A DNA stretch of 64,000 nucleotides from Janthinobacterium rivuli. Lineage in GTDB: Bacteria > Pseudomonadota > Gammaproteobacteria > Burkholderiales > Burkholderiaceae_D. The notes under the pieces were generated by a model. That model was not told where the DNA came from and searched no databases. It saw only the letters and a program-made list of their open reading frames with translations. The position numbers were made by a program, and so were the translations under genes. Positions 8,534-17,979 of the stretch are shown here, one piece after another. Every line of letters starts with the position of its first letter. Within the stretch, counting starts at the first letter, position 1. The stretch lies in assembly GCF_009208735.1 (NCBI RefSeq), contig NZ_WFLJ01000004.1:186001-250000 (forward strand), read 5' to 3'.

Positions 8534-10534
8534 CTACGGCGCCGCCTCGAGCAGGGCCACGCCGTCGCGGCCCTGCCCCTTGGCGGCATACAGGGCCTGG
8601 TCGGCCAGGTCCAGCAACTGCGTCGGCGTCAGCGCGCCTTCGCGGAAGATGGCGATGCCGATGCTGGTCGTCACCGGCAGCGGGCCGCCGGCCAGCTCAA
8701 AGGGCTGGCGGATGGCATCGATGATCTTGGCGCCGACGTGGCGCACTTCGGCCGCGCCGTTCACGCCTTCGAGAATGATCACGAATTCATCGCCGGCCAG
8801 GCGCGCCACCAAATCGCTGGCGCGCACGCTGCGCACCAGGCGCGCGGCGAATTCCTTCAGCACCTCGTCGCCCGCCTTGTGTCCCAGGCTGTCGTTGATG
8901 GCCTTGAACCGGTCGATATCGAGATACGCCAGCGCCATCGGCGCGCGCGCTGCCCGCGTGCGCTGCATGCTTTGCGCCAATTGCTCGTCGAAGCGGCGAC
9001 GGTTGGCGATGCCCGTCAGGGTGTCGGTGGCGGCGGCAAACTGCAGCGCCGTGTGCACGGCCTTGGTCTTGGTGATTTCGTGGATCAGGCCATACACGCC
9101 TTCCACCGCGCCGCTCTCGCCCACGTCGGGCACGTAGCTGGTCTGGAAGGCGCGCAGGCCGGCATCGCCCTCGCCGCCGATGGTAAATTCATATTCGACC
9201 TCTTCGCCCGAGAAGGCGCGCCGCAGGTACTCCTCGCGCAGCTGGTAGGCTTCCTCGCCCAGTACCTCGCGGATCGACTGCATCAAGCTTTCCTGCTGCG
9301 ACCTGCCGAACCATTTTTCAAACGTGGCGTTGATGAACTGGTAGCGGTGCTCGCGGTCGATGTAGACGATCACCACGGGCACATGGTCCGTCAGCAGCTT
9401 CAAGCGCCGCTCGCTGTCGCGCGTCTGCGCCTCGGCGATCTCGCGCTCGGCCACGAGCGAATAGAAATCGCGGCTCAAGTCGCCGATCTCGTCGCGCCGC
9501 TCGATTTGCAGCGCCTCGATGCCCAGGCGCTGGCGGCGGATCTGGTGCACCTGGCGGCGCAAGCGCTCCAAAGGCTGCAACAGGCGCAGCACCACGCGCC
9601 AGCCGGCCAGGCCCGCCAGCGCCGCCAGCAGCACGGCGGCCAGCAGGATCTTGCTGCGGATGGCGTGCAACGGCGCGAACGCGTCGTTGATCGGATACAC
9701 GGACGCCAGTATCCAGCCCGTCGAAGCGATGCGGTGGTAGGCGAACAGGGCATCGACGCCATGCGTGGTGGTGCCCGTCAGCCAGCCCTCGAAACCCTGC
9801 ATGGCGCGCCGCGTGGGCACGCTGAGGGGACCATGGGCTTCGATATGCTGCATGATGCGCGACTTGTCGGGATGCTCGACGATCACGCCTGCGCTGGTCA
9901 TGATGTACAGGTAGCCGCCCGGGCCCGGCTTGAGCGCGCCGAGACGGCCCAGGAAATCGGGCTGGCGCAGGTTCACGCTGGCCGCCAGCACATAGCGCAC
10001 GCCGCCGTGCGCGTCGAACACGGGCTGCGTCACCACGACGATGGGCATGCCGGAAATGCTGCCGTTGAGCGGCGCGGAAATCACCGAACGGCGGGTCTTC
10101 AGCGTCTGTTCAAAGTAGGGCCGGCCCCTGACGTTCAGCCCCGCCTGCGGCTTGAAGGGACTCACGCTGGCCAGGAGCCGGCCGTCGGCGCCCACCACGC
10201 CGGCCGAATAAAACTCCTTGCCCAGCACCGTTTGCGCGGCCAGGAAGCGCTGCAGGCTGGCCTCGTCGTGCGTGCCGCTTGCCGCCAGGCTGTCCGCCAT
10301 CGCGCGCAGCACATTGCGCTTCGCGTCGAGTTCTTCATCGATGAAGACGGCGGCGCTGGCCAGCGATACGTACTGCTGGCGCCCCGTCACGTCGCGCATG
10401 CCGCGCTCGGCCACGGCCAGGGTGGCCAGCGCCAGCGAGGCGACCGCGCCCAGCACGAGCAAGAAGACGACCACGCTCATGCGCGCCTTCAGGCTGGCGG
10501 GCAAGCGCCGGCGCAGCCACTGACGCAAGGTCAT
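8534..10534 (-). CDS. Membrane diguanylate cyclase with dCACHE, HAMP and PAS domains
   Basis: A protein of about 666 residues. An N-terminal membrane helix (VVVFLLVLGAVASLALATL) is followed by a periplasmic double-CACHE sensor (roughly 45-280), a second helix near 285-305, a HAMP-like segment, a PAS domain (about 370-500) and a C-terminal GGDEF domain. The catalytic motif is AGDEF, an accepted variant, and an RASD sequence five residues upstream fits the inhibitory I-site, so it should make cyclic di-GMP with product feedback. The start is ATG 10534, eight bases after GGAGG; GTG 10549 and ATG 10540 are alternatives. It lies 19 bases after cysC and may be the last gene of the nitrate operon transcript. 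Confidence 0.9.
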   Translation of the reverse strand: MTLRQWLRRRLPASLKARMSVVVFLLVLGAVASLALATLAVAERGMRDVTGRQQYVSLASAAVFIDEELDAKRNVLRAMADSLAASGTHDEASLQRFLAAQTVLGKEFYSAGVVGADGRLLASVSPFKPQAGLNVRGRPYFEQTLKTRRSVISAPLNGSISGMPIVVVTQPVFDAHGGVRYVLAASVNLRQPDFLGRLGALKPGPGGYLYIMTSAGVIVEHPDKSRIMQHIEAHGPLSVPTRRAMQGFEGWLTGTTTHGVDALFAYHRIASTGWILASVYPINDAFAPLHAIRSKILLAAVLLAALAGLAGWRVVLRLLQPLERLRRQVHQIRRQRLGIEALQIERRDEIGDLSRDFYSLVAEREIAEAQTRDSERRLKLLTDHVPVVIVYIDREHRYQFINATFEKWFGRSQQESLMQSIREVLGEEAYQLREEYLRRAFSGEEVEYEFTIGGEGDAGLRAFQTSYVPDVGESGAVEGVYGLIHEITKTKAVHTALQFAAATDTLTGIANRRRFDEQLAQSMQRTRAARAPMALAYLDIDRFKAINDSLGHKAGDEVLKEFAARLVRSVRASDLVARLAGDEFVIILEGVNGAAEVRHVGAKIIDAIRQPFELAGGPLPVTTSIGIAIFREGALTPTQLLDLADQALYAAKGQGRDGVALLEAAP

Positions 10535-10553
10535 ACGCATCGCCTCCACACCG

Positions 10554-11084
10554 TCACTGCCGCTGCTGCAAATGTCGGCACAGGCGCTCGACCGATTCTT
10601 CCAGCGTCAGGGCGCCCGTATCGAGGGTCAGCGCGGCCGCCAGCGGCGCCTCATACGGCGCGGAAACGCCCGTGAATTGCGCCAGATGCCCGGCACGCGC
10701 CTTTTCATACAGGCCCTTGACGTCGCGCGCCTCGCACACGGCCAGCGGGGTGCTGACATGGACTTCGATGAAATGCGCCGTGCCGATGATGGCGGCGGCC
10801 ATGGCCCGGTCGGCACGGCTGGGGGAAATGAAGGCGGCGATGACGGTCAAGCCCGCACCATTCATCAGGCGCGCCACTTCGGCCACGCGGCGGATGTTTT
10901 CATGCCGGTCTTCGGGCGTAAACCCCAGATCGCGGTTCAAGCCATGGCGCAGCTGGTCGCCGTCGAGCATCGCCACGGCGCGGCCCTGCGCCTTCAGCGC
11001 CTGCACCAGTGACAAGGCGATACTGGTCTTGCCGGCGCCGCTCAAGCCCGTCAGCCAGACCGTCGGGTGTTGCACTTCTATCAT
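10554..11084 (-). CDS. cysC: Adenylyl-sulfate kinase
   Basis: A 176-residue APS kinase, phosphorylating adenylyl sulfate to PAPS. The P-loop GLSGAGKTS is at residues 13-21, then [27 protein letters not shown] (residues 41-67), a family hallmark, and [22 protein letters not shown]. It stands alone without cysN/cysD, at the 3' end of the nitrate operon 59 bases after nasA. The start is ATG 11084, seven bases after GAGG; an in-frame GTG precedes it directly. Why a sulfate activation enzyme is here is unclear. Confidence 0.9.
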   Translation of the reverse strand: MIEVQHPTVWLTGLSGAGKTSIALSLVQALKAQGRAVAMLDGDQLRHGLNRDLGFTPEDRHENIRRVAEVARLMNGAGLTVIAAFISPSRADRAMAAAIIGTAHFIEVHVSTPLAVCEARDVKGLYEKARAGHLAQFTGVSAPYEAPLAAALTLDTGALTLEESVERLCRHLQQRQ

Positions 11085-11146
11085 CACACTTCCTCTCTGT
11101 TATAGAGCCGGCAATATAACAAAGCCGCGCGGGAAAGGACAGATTT

Positions 11147-13816
11147 TCAGGCCGCGCTGCGCGCCTCAAGCAGCAACTGTCGTATCTCCGGTACGCAGGA
11201 GCCGCAATTGCCGCCCGCCTTGACGCAGGCCGTTACCTGCGCCGTGGTGCTCAAGCCCTGCTCGCGGATGGCCGCGCAAATGGTGTTGCGCCCCACGCCA
11301 AAGCATGAGCACACGGTGGGACCGGCGTCCATGCCCTTGCCGATGGGCTGGCCCAGCAGCACGCCGGCGCGGTCGGCCGCATCGAGCTGGGCGTGCTCGA
11401 ACAGGCCGGCCAGCCAGCTGCGCGACGGCAGGTCGGGCCGCGGCGAGACATACACGCATTGCGCGATGCGCCCCTCGTCCAGGTGCACAGCGCGGTACAC
11501 GCCGGCGCTGGCGTCCGCATAATCGAGCCAGTCGGCGTCGTCATCCGTGACACCTAGCAGCGCGCGCGCCCAGGCGCCGAAATCCTCGATGCGCTGGCGG
11601 CCCGCCAGTTCATAGCGCAGGAACTGCTCGCCCTGGATGCGCGTCCAGTGCGCCACGCCGTCCAGCTGCAAGGGCGTGCGGCTCAGGACAAACGCATGCC
11701 AGTGCACGCGGAACTGCTCGATGCGCACGGGTGTGTGCTTGAATTCGGGCTCGCCCGAGACGGGGTCGACGGCCGGATTGACGACGGCGCCCACGCGCGC
11801 GTCGGAGGCGTTCGCGTCGCTCCAGTGGATCGGCACGAAGATCTGGCCGCGCGCGATGCCGCCGCCATGCACGACGCGCGCCACCATCGCGCCCCAGGCG
11901 CTGGAGACGCGCGCCAGCTCGCCTTCGCGCACGCTGTACAGCAGCGCGTCCTGCGGGTGGATGTCGATGAACGCTTCAGCGACGTGGCCCGACAGCTTCG
12001 CCGCCTTGCCCGTGCGCGTCATCGTGTGCCACTGGTCGCGCACCCGGCCCGTGTTCAGGATCAGCGGATAGTCTTCGTCGGGCCGGTTGCGCGGCGCGCG
12101 CGGCGCCGTGGGAATGAAACGCGCGCGACCATCCGCATGCGCGAAGCGGCCGTCGCCGAACAGCCTCGCCTGACCCTGCGGCCACTGCTGCGGCGCCAGC
12201 GCGTCGTACTGCGCCGCATCCATGCCCGCCAGGTGGCCCAGCTTGAACAGGCGCTGGGTGATCCCTTCGTTACGGAAGGCGGACAGGCGCGCGTGTTCGT
12301 CGAAGATGGCCTGCGGCGAAGTAAAATCGAAGCCGGCATGGCCCATGCGCCGCGCCACGTCGCACAGCACCTCCCAGTCGGCGCGCGCTTCCCCGGGCGC
12401 CGGCAAGAACGCGCGCTGGCGCGAGATGCGCCGCTCCGAGTTCGTCACCGTGCCATCCTTTTCGCCCCAGCCCAGGGCCGGCAGCAGCACGTCGGCATGC
12501 GCGTTCGTGTCCGACCGCGTACTGATGTCCGACACCACCACCAGCTCGCATTTTTCGAGCGCGCGGCGCACCTGGTCGGCGTCCGGCATGCTCACCAGCG
12601 GATTGGTGGCGATGATCCACACGGCTTTCACCTTGCCCGCCTCGATGGCGTGAAACAGGTCCACCGCCTTCAGGCCAGGTTTGCTGGCCATGCGCGGCGC
12701 ATCCCAGAACGTTTGCACGGCCTCGCGGTGCGCCGCTTTGTCGAGGTCGAGGTGCGCCGCCAGCATGTTGGCCAGGCCGCCCACTTCGCGCCCGCCCATG
12801 GCGTTCGGCTGGCCCGTGAGGGAAAACGGCCCCATGCCGGGCTGGCCGATGCGCCCCGTCGCCAGATGGCAGTTGATGATGCTGTTGACCTTGTCCGTGC
12901 CGGAGGATGACTGGTTCACGCCCTGCGAAAAGGCGGTGACGACCTTGCGCGTGGCGGCAAACGCCTGGTAAAACGCCAGCAGGGCTTGCGGGTCGACCTT
13001 GCAGATGGCCGCCACCTGCAAGGGGTCGCCGCAATCGATGTGCGCCGCCGCCAGCGCTTCATCGAGTCCCGCACTGTGCTGCGTGACGAAAGCGTCATTG
13101 ACCACGCCTTCGCGTGCCAGGTAACACAGCAAGCCGTTGAACAGCCACACGTCGGTGCCCGGTTTGACGGGCAGGTGCAGGTCGGCCAGCTCGCAGGTGG
13201 CCGTGCGGCGCGGGTCGATCACCACCAGTTTCATGTGCGGCCGGCTTTCCTTGATACGTGTAATGCGCTGGAACAGGATCGGGTGGCACCAGGCCGTGTT
13301 CGAGCCCACCAGCACCACCATGTCGGCCAGTTCCAGGTCTTCATAGCAGCCCGGCACGATATCTTCGCCGAACGCGCGCTTGTGGCCGGCCACGGCCGAC
13401 GACATGCACAGGCGCGAATTGGTGTCGATATTCGCGCTGCCCACGTAGCCCTTCATGAATTTGTTGGCCACATAATAGTCTTCCGTCAGCAGCTGGCCCG
13501 AGACATACAGGGCGACGGCGTCGGCGCCGTGCTCGTCGATGATGGCGCGCAAGCCGCCGGCCACCCGGTCCAGCGCCACATCCCAGGAAGCGCGCCGCAG
13601 GACGCCGTCGACGCGCACCTGCGGCTGCAGCAAACGGTTCTCCAGGTCCAGGGTGTCGCCCAGGGCCGAGCCTTTCACGCACAGGCGGCCCTGGTTGGCC
13701 GGATGGCTGCTATCGCCGGCGATGCGGATGGCGCCATCGGGCAGGCGCGTCGCTTCCACGCCGCAGCCGACGCCGCAGTACGGGCAAGTGGTTTTTACGG
13801 GCGTGCAGCTTGTCAT
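11147..13816 (-). CDS. nasA: Assimilatory nitrate reductase, catalytic subunit
   Basis: An 889-residue cytoplasmic molybdoenzyme reducing nitrate to nitrite. The N-terminal [4Fe-4S] motif CPYCGVGCG with a later GRLCVKG, and the molybdenum-ligand region SRLCMSSAVAGHKRAFG near residue 143, mark the NasA/NapA family; there is no Tat signal. The C-terminal 60 residues form a BFD-like [2Fe-2S] domain (CSCFGVGRNTIC ... GNCGSCVPEIRQLL), as in Klebsiella-type NasA. The start ATG 13816 lies 11 bases after the FAD reductase stop; an ATG 30 bases upstream lies inside that gene. It is part of the transporter-nirB-nirD-reductase-nasA operon. Confidence 0.95.
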   Translation of the reverse strand: MTSCTPVKTTCPYCGVGCGVEATRLPDGAIRIAGDSSHPANQGRLCVKGSALGDTLDLENRLLQPQVRVDGVLRRASWDVALDRVAGGLRAIIDEHGADAVALYVSGQLLTEDYYVANKFMKGYVGSANIDTNSRLCMSSAVAGHKRAFGEDIVPGCYEDLELADMVVLVGSNTAWCHPILFQRITRIKESRPHMKLVVIDPRRTATCELADLHLPVKPGTDVWLFNGLLCYLAREGVVNDAFVTQHSAGLDEALAAAHIDCGDPLQVAAICKVDPQALLAFYQAFAATRKVVTAFSQGVNQSSSGTDKVNSIINCHLATGRIGQPGMGPFSLTGQPNAMGGREVGGLANMLAAHLDLDKAAHREAVQTFWDAPRMASKPGLKAVDLFHAIEAGKVKAVWIIATNPLVSMPDADQVRRALEKCELVVVSDISTRSDTNAHADVLLPALGWGEKDGTVTNSERRISRQRAFLPAPGEARADWEVLCDVARRMGHAGFDFTSPQAIFDEHARLSAFRNEGITQRLFKLGHLAGMDAAQYDALAPQQWPQGQARLFGDGRFAHADGRARFIPTAPRAPRNRPDEDYPLILNTGRVRDQWHTMTRTGKAAKLSGHVAEAFIDIHPQDALLYSVREGELARVSSAWGAMVARVVHGGGIARGQIFVPIHWSDANASDARVGAVVNPAVDPVSGEPEFKHTPVRIEQFRVHWHAFVLSRTPLQLDGVAHWTRIQGEQFLRYELAGRQRIEDFGAWARALLGVTDDDADWLDYADASAGVYRAVHLDEGRIAQCVYVSPRPDLPSRSWLAGLFEHAQLDAADRAGVLLGQPIGKGMDAGPTVCSCFGVGRNTICAAIREQGLSTTAQVTACVKAGGNCGSCVPEIRQLLLEARSAA

Positions 13817-13827
13817 GGAATGTCCTG

Positions 13828-15054
13828 TCAGGCGGCCTGGGCGCACAGCGCCTGGCCAAACAATAAATGGGCGCGCAGCTTGCTGATGTCGCGGCGCTGC
13901 TGGATCAGGTCGAAGTACCAGGGGCCGTCCTGCACGTCGCCGTACAGCACGGCGCCGGCCAGGCGGTTGCCCTGCACCACCAGGCGCTTGTAGACGCCAC
14001 GGCGCGGATCGCGCAGCACCAGGTCTTCGCTGCCCTCGCCGCCGAGGATGTCGCCGGCCGAATACAGGTCAATGCCCGTCACCTTCAATTTGGTGGCGCT
14101 GGCCTGCTGCACATAGCGGCGGTGTCCCGCGCCGGCCAGGTGCGCGCCGCACACGCGCGCCTGCTCCCAGATGGGCGCGACCAGGCCGAAGGTGGCGCGG
14201 CGGTGCTGCACGCATTCGCCCACCGCGTACACGCGCGGGTCATAGCTTTGCAGGCAGTCGTCGACGACGATGGCCCGTTCGCAGTGCAGGCCGGCCGCCT
14301 GCGCCAGGGCGATGTTGGGGCGCACCCCGGCCGTCATCACCACCAGGTCGGCGGGGATGCTGCTGCCGTCCGCAAACCGCACGCCTTCCACGCGCGAGGC
14401 GCCCGTGATTTCGGCGGTCTGCGCGTGCATCAGGAAACGCAGGCCACGCGCTTCCAGCGCCGTTTTCAGCAGCATCGATGCGGGTGCGTCCAGCTGCTGG
14501 TTCATCAGGGCGCCGCTCATGTGCACCACGGTGACGTCCATGCCCTGGCGCTGCAAGCCGTTGGCCGCTTCCAGCCCCAGCAAGCCGCCGCCGATGACCA
14601 CCGCGTGGCGGTGCGTGCGCGCCGCCTGCAGCATGGTGTCGACGTCGGCGATATCGCGAAAACCGATCACGCCGGGCAGCGCGTGGCCCGGCACGGGCAC
14701 GATGAAGGGCGTGGAACCGGTGGCCAGCAGCAGGCGGTCGTAACGCACCTCGATGCCCGACAGCGCTTGCACCGTGCGCGCCTGGCGGTCGATGCGCACC
14801 ACGGGGTCGCCCGCGTGCAGGGTGATGCCGTGCTGCGCATACCAGTCGCGCGTGTGCAGCATGATGTCGTCCACCGACTTTTCGCCGGCCAGCACGGGCG
14901 ACAGCAGGATGCGGTTGTAATTGCCGTGCGGCTCGGCGCCGAACACGGTGATGTCGTACAGGTCCGGCGCGAGTTTCAACAGTTCCTCGACCGTGCGCAT
15001 GCCGGCCATGCCGTTGCCGACTACGACCAAAGAAGGACGCCGGGGCGGGTTCAC
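13828..15054 (-). CDS. FAD/NAD(P)H-dependent reductase of the nitrate operon (NasC-like)
   Basis: A 408-residue pyridine-nucleotide disulfide oxidoreductase-type protein. It has an N-terminal FAD motif (VVGNGMAGMRTVEEL), an NAD motif (VVIGGGLLGLEAANGL, near residue 147) and the DCLQSYDPRVYAVGEC block. It looks like the N-terminal flavin half of NirB without the siroheme part. It probably carries electrons from NAD(P)H to NasA. The start is GTG 15054, overlapping the nirD stop (GTGA). Whether it is called NasB, NasC or a rubredoxin reductase-like protein depends on naming; the donor role is inferred from the operon. Confidence 0.8.
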   Translation of the reverse strand: MNPPRRPSLVVVGNGMAGMRTVEELLKLAPDLYDITVFGAEPHGNYNRILLSPVLAGEKSVDDIMLHTRDWYAQHGITLHAGDPVVRIDRQARTVQALSGIEVRYDRLLLATGSTPFIVPVPGHALPGVIGFRDIADVDTMLQAARTHRHAVVIGGGLLGLEAANGLQRQGMDVTVVHMSGALMNQQLDAPASMLLKTALEARGLRFLMHAQTAEITGASRVEGVRFADGSSIPADLVVMTAGVRPNIALAQAAGLHCERAIVVDDCLQSYDPRVYAVGECVQHRRATFGLVAPIWEQARVCGAHLAGAGHRRYVQQASATKLKVTGIDLYSAGDILGGEGSEDLVLRDPRRGVYKRLVVQGNRLAGAVLYGDVQDGPWYFDLIQQRRDISKLRAHLLFGQALCAQAA

Positions 15055-15413
15055 AGGGCCACCCACACCATGTCGGCAAACACGCGCGCCGGCCAGGCGG
15101 CGACCGAGTGTTCTGGCGCTTCGATGCACTCGCCGCTGGCCAAATCGAAGTGCTGCTTGTAGATCGGCGACGCCACCACGACGCGCTCGCCGATGCTGCC
15201 CACGAGGCCACGCGACAGTACGGAAGCGCCCGCGTTCGGGTCGATATTGTCGATGGCGTACACGCGCGGCGCGACGTCGCCGACGCGGAAGACGGCCACG
15301 TGGCGCCCACCCAGCAACGCGCACACGCCCGTGTCGGGCACGATGTCCATCAAGGGACAGATGGCCACCCAGTTGTCGGCGGTGGCGCCGGAAAGTTCAT
15401 TCATCGCATTCAT
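15051..15413 (-). CDS. nirD: Nitrite reductase (NADH) small subunit
   Basis: A 120-residue Rieske-fold subunit of assimilatory nitrite reductase. The sequence follows the NirD pattern (WVAICPLMDIVPDTGVCALL ... VFRVGDVAPRVYAIDNIDP ... SPIYKQHFDLASGEC) and lacks the Cys-His pairs that would hold a Rieske cluster, as is normal for NirD. The start ATG 15413 is three bases after the nirB stop; an internal ATG three codons later is possible. It overlaps the FAD reductase start by four bases. Confidence 0.93.
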   Translation of the reverse strand: MNAMNELSGATADNWVAICPLMDIVPDTGVCALLGGRHVAVFRVGDVAPRVYAIDNIDPNAGASVLSRGLVGSIGERVVVASPIYKQHFDLASGECIEAPEHSVAAWPARVFADMVWVAL

Positions 15414-15416
15414 GGC

Positions 15417-17969
15417 TCAAGCCTCCACGGCAAGGATGGGGATCACGGTGCCGCGGCGTTCATCTGGCGTGGCGGGCCGGATCTGGCCCCGCTCTTCCAC
15501 GAACACCACGTTTTCATCGTTTTTCTCGCTGTTGACGAAATGGCGGAAGCGCTGGCGCACGGCGGGGTTGGACACGGCTTCCTGCCACTCGCAGGCATAG
15601 GTGTCGACCACGTGCTGCATGTCCGCTTCCAGCTCGTGGGCGATGCCCAGGCTGTCGTCGATGATGACGCGCTTGAGGTAATCGAGGCCGCCTTCCAGGT
15701 TGTCGCGCCACACGCTGGTGCGCTGCAGGCGGTCCGCCGTGCGCACGTAAAACATCAGGAAGCGGTCGACATAGCGCACCAGGGTCGCTTCATCGAGATC
15801 GGAGGCGATCAGTTCCGCGTGGCGCGGCTTCATGCCGCCATTGCCGCACACGTACAGGTTCCAGCCCTTTTCCGTGGCGATCAGGCCGATGTCCTTGCCC
15901 TGCGCCTCGGCGCATTCGCGCGTGCAGCCGGAGACGCCGAACTTGATCTTGTGCGGCGTGCGCAAGCCCTTGTAGCGGTTTTCCAGCTGGATCGCAAAAC
16001 CCACGCTGTCGGCCACGCCATAGCGGCACCAGGTGGAGCCGACGCACGATTTCACCGTGCGCAGCGACTTGCCGTAGGCGTGCCCCGATTCGAAGCCGGC
16101 CGCGATCAATTCTTCCCAGATGGCCGGCAACTGGTCGACGCGCGCGCCGAACAGGTCGACCCGCTGGCCGCCCGTGATTTTCGTGTAGAGACCGTATTTT
16201 TTCGCCACCATGCCCACGGCGATCAAGCCGTCGGCCGTCACTTCGCCGCCCGGCATGCGCGGCACGACGGAGTAGGTGCCATCCTTCTGGATATTGCCGA
16301 GGAAGTAATCGTTACTGTCCTGCAGGCTGGCGTGCACGGGAGAGAGCACGAAATCGTTCCAGCAAGACGCGAGGATATTCGCCGCCACGGGCTTGCACAC
16401 GTCGCACCCCAAACCCTGGCCATGCGCGGACAGGAGCGCGCCGAAGCTGCGGATCTTGCCGACACGGACCAGGTGGTGCAATTCCTGGCGCGAGTACGCA
16501 AAGTGCTCGCACACGTGGTTGTTGACGGCCAGGCCCTGCTTCTGCATTTCCGCCTTCATGATCTGCGTCACCAGCGGCACGCAGCCGCCACAGGCGGTGC
16601 CGGCTTTCGTGCAGGATTTTAGTGCGCCGATGGTCGTGGCGCCCTCGGCGACGGCCGCGCACAGCGCACCCTTCGACACGTCGTTGCACGAGCAGATTTG
16701 CGCCGAGTCGGGCAAGGCGTCCACGCCCAGGCCCACCTTTTGCTGGCCGTCCGCCTGCGGCAGGATCAGGAATTCGGGAGATGCCGGCAGCTCGATTTTA
16801 TTGAGCATCATCTGCAGCAAGGTGCCGTATTCGCTGGCGTCGCCCACCATCACGCCGCCCAGCAGGTATTTGCCGCAATCGGAGACGACGATCTTCTTGT
16901 AGATCTGCTTGCGCTCGTCCATGAACTGGTAGGAGCGGCTGCCCGGCGCATTGCCGTGCGGGTCGCCCAGGCTGGCCACGTCCACGCCCATCAGTTTGAG
17001 CTTGGTGCTCATGTCGGCGCCCTTGAACGCCGCTTCGCCCTCTTCCTGCAGCACGTGACGCGCGCAAATGCGCGCCATTTCATAGCCGGGCGCCACCAGG
17101 CCAAACACCAGGCCGCCCCACAGCGCGCATTCGCCGATGGCGTAGATGTCCGGGTCGGACGTGACGCAGCTGTCGTCGATGGCGATGCCGCCCCGTGGCC
17201 CCACCTCCAGGCCGCAGGCACGCGCCAGCTCGTCGCGCGGGCGGATGCCGGCCGAGAAGACGATCATGTCCGCTTCCAGGTGGCTGCCGTCGGCAAACTG
17301 CATGCGGTGCGTGGCCGCTTCGCCGTCGACGATGGCCAGGGTGTTCTTTTGCGTGTGCACGGTCACGCCCAGTTCCTCGATCTTGCGGCGCAGGACGCGC
17401 GCGCCGCCCTCGTCGACCTGCACGGCCATCAGGCGCGGCGCGAATTCCACCACGTGGGTGTCGAGCTTCAAGTCGCGCAAGGCCTTCGCGCATTCGAGGC
17501 CCAGCAATCCCCCGCCAATCACCACGCCCGTGGTGGACTTGGCGCCCCAGGCCAGCATGGCTTCCAGGTCTTCGATGGTGCGGTAGACGAAGCAGCCGTC
17601 GCGCTCCTTGCCCGGCAGCGGCGGCACGAACGGTGTCGAGCCGGTGGCGAACACCAGCTTGTCGTAGGCCAGCACTTCGCCCGTGCTGGCCGTCACGGTC
17701 TTCGCCGCGCGGTCGATCGACACGGCGCGCGCATTGAGCTTCAGCACGACGTTGCCCTTGTCGAAAAAGCCGGGCGCCACCAGCGACAGGTCCTCGGCCG
17801 ATTTGCCGCTGAAAAATTCCGACAGGTGCACCCTGTCGTAGGCGGGGCGCGGCTCTTCGCACAGCACGGTGACGTGCAGGTGCGGCGCGTTTTCCAGGGC
17901 CAGGCGTTCGAGGAATTTATGCCCGACCATGCCATGGCCAAGGACGACGATGTTCAAGGGGTGGTTCAT
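15417..17969 (-). CDS. nirB: Nitrite reductase (NADH) large subunit
   Basis: An 850-residue cytoplasmic enzyme reducing nitrite to ammonium with NADH. The N-terminal FAD/NAD module starts with IVVLGHGMVGHKFLE. A BFD-like [2Fe-2S] domain lies around residues 425-480 (CSCNDVSKGALC ... TACGGCVPL). The siroheme/[4Fe-4S] reductase half has TGGQRVDLFGA, the cysteines of CVGSTWCRYG and the SGCTRECAEAQGKDIG motif that binds the bridged cluster. Length and domain order match E. coli NirB. It begins 11 bases after the transporter gene and ends three bases before nirD. Confidence 0.96.
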   Translation of the reverse strand: MNHPLNIVVLGHGMVGHKFLERLALENAPHLHVTVLCEEPRPAYDRVHLSEFFSGKSAEDLSLVAPGFFDKGNVVLKLNARAVSIDRAAKTVTASTGEVLAYDKLVFATGSTPFVPPLPGKERDGCFVYRTIEDLEAMLAWGAKSTTGVVIGGGLLGLECAKALRDLKLDTHVVEFAPRLMAVQVDEGGARVLRRKIEELGVTVHTQKNTLAIVDGEAATHRMQFADGSHLEADMIVFSAGIRPRDELARACGLEVGPRGGIAIDDSCVTSDPDIYAIGECALWGGLVFGLVAPGYEMARICARHVLQEEGEAAFKGADMSTKLKLMGVDVASLGDPHGNAPGSRSYQFMDERKQIYKKIVVSDCGKYLLGGVMVGDASEYGTLLQMMLNKIELPASPEFLILPQADGQQKVGLGVDALPDSAQICSCNDVSKGALCAAVAEGATTIGALKSCTKAGTACGGCVPLVTQIMKAEMQKQGLAVNNHVCEHFAYSRQELHHLVRVGKIRSFGALLSAHGQGLGCDVCKPVAANILASCWNDFVLSPVHASLQDSNDYFLGNIQKDGTYSVVPRMPGGEVTADGLIAVGMVAKKYGLYTKITGGQRVDLFGARVDQLPAIWEELIAAGFESGHAYGKSLRTVKSCVGSTWCRYGVADSVGFAIQLENRYKGLRTPHKIKFGVSGCTRECAEAQGKDIGLIATEKGWNLYVCGNGGMKPRHAELIASDLDEATLVRYVDRFLMFYVRTADRLQRTSVWRDNLEGGLDYLKRVIIDDSLGIAHELEADMQHVVDTYACEWQEAVSNPAVRQRFRHFVNSEKNDENVVFVEERGQIRPATPDERRGTVIPILAVEA

Positions 17970-17979
17970 TGCTGTCTCC

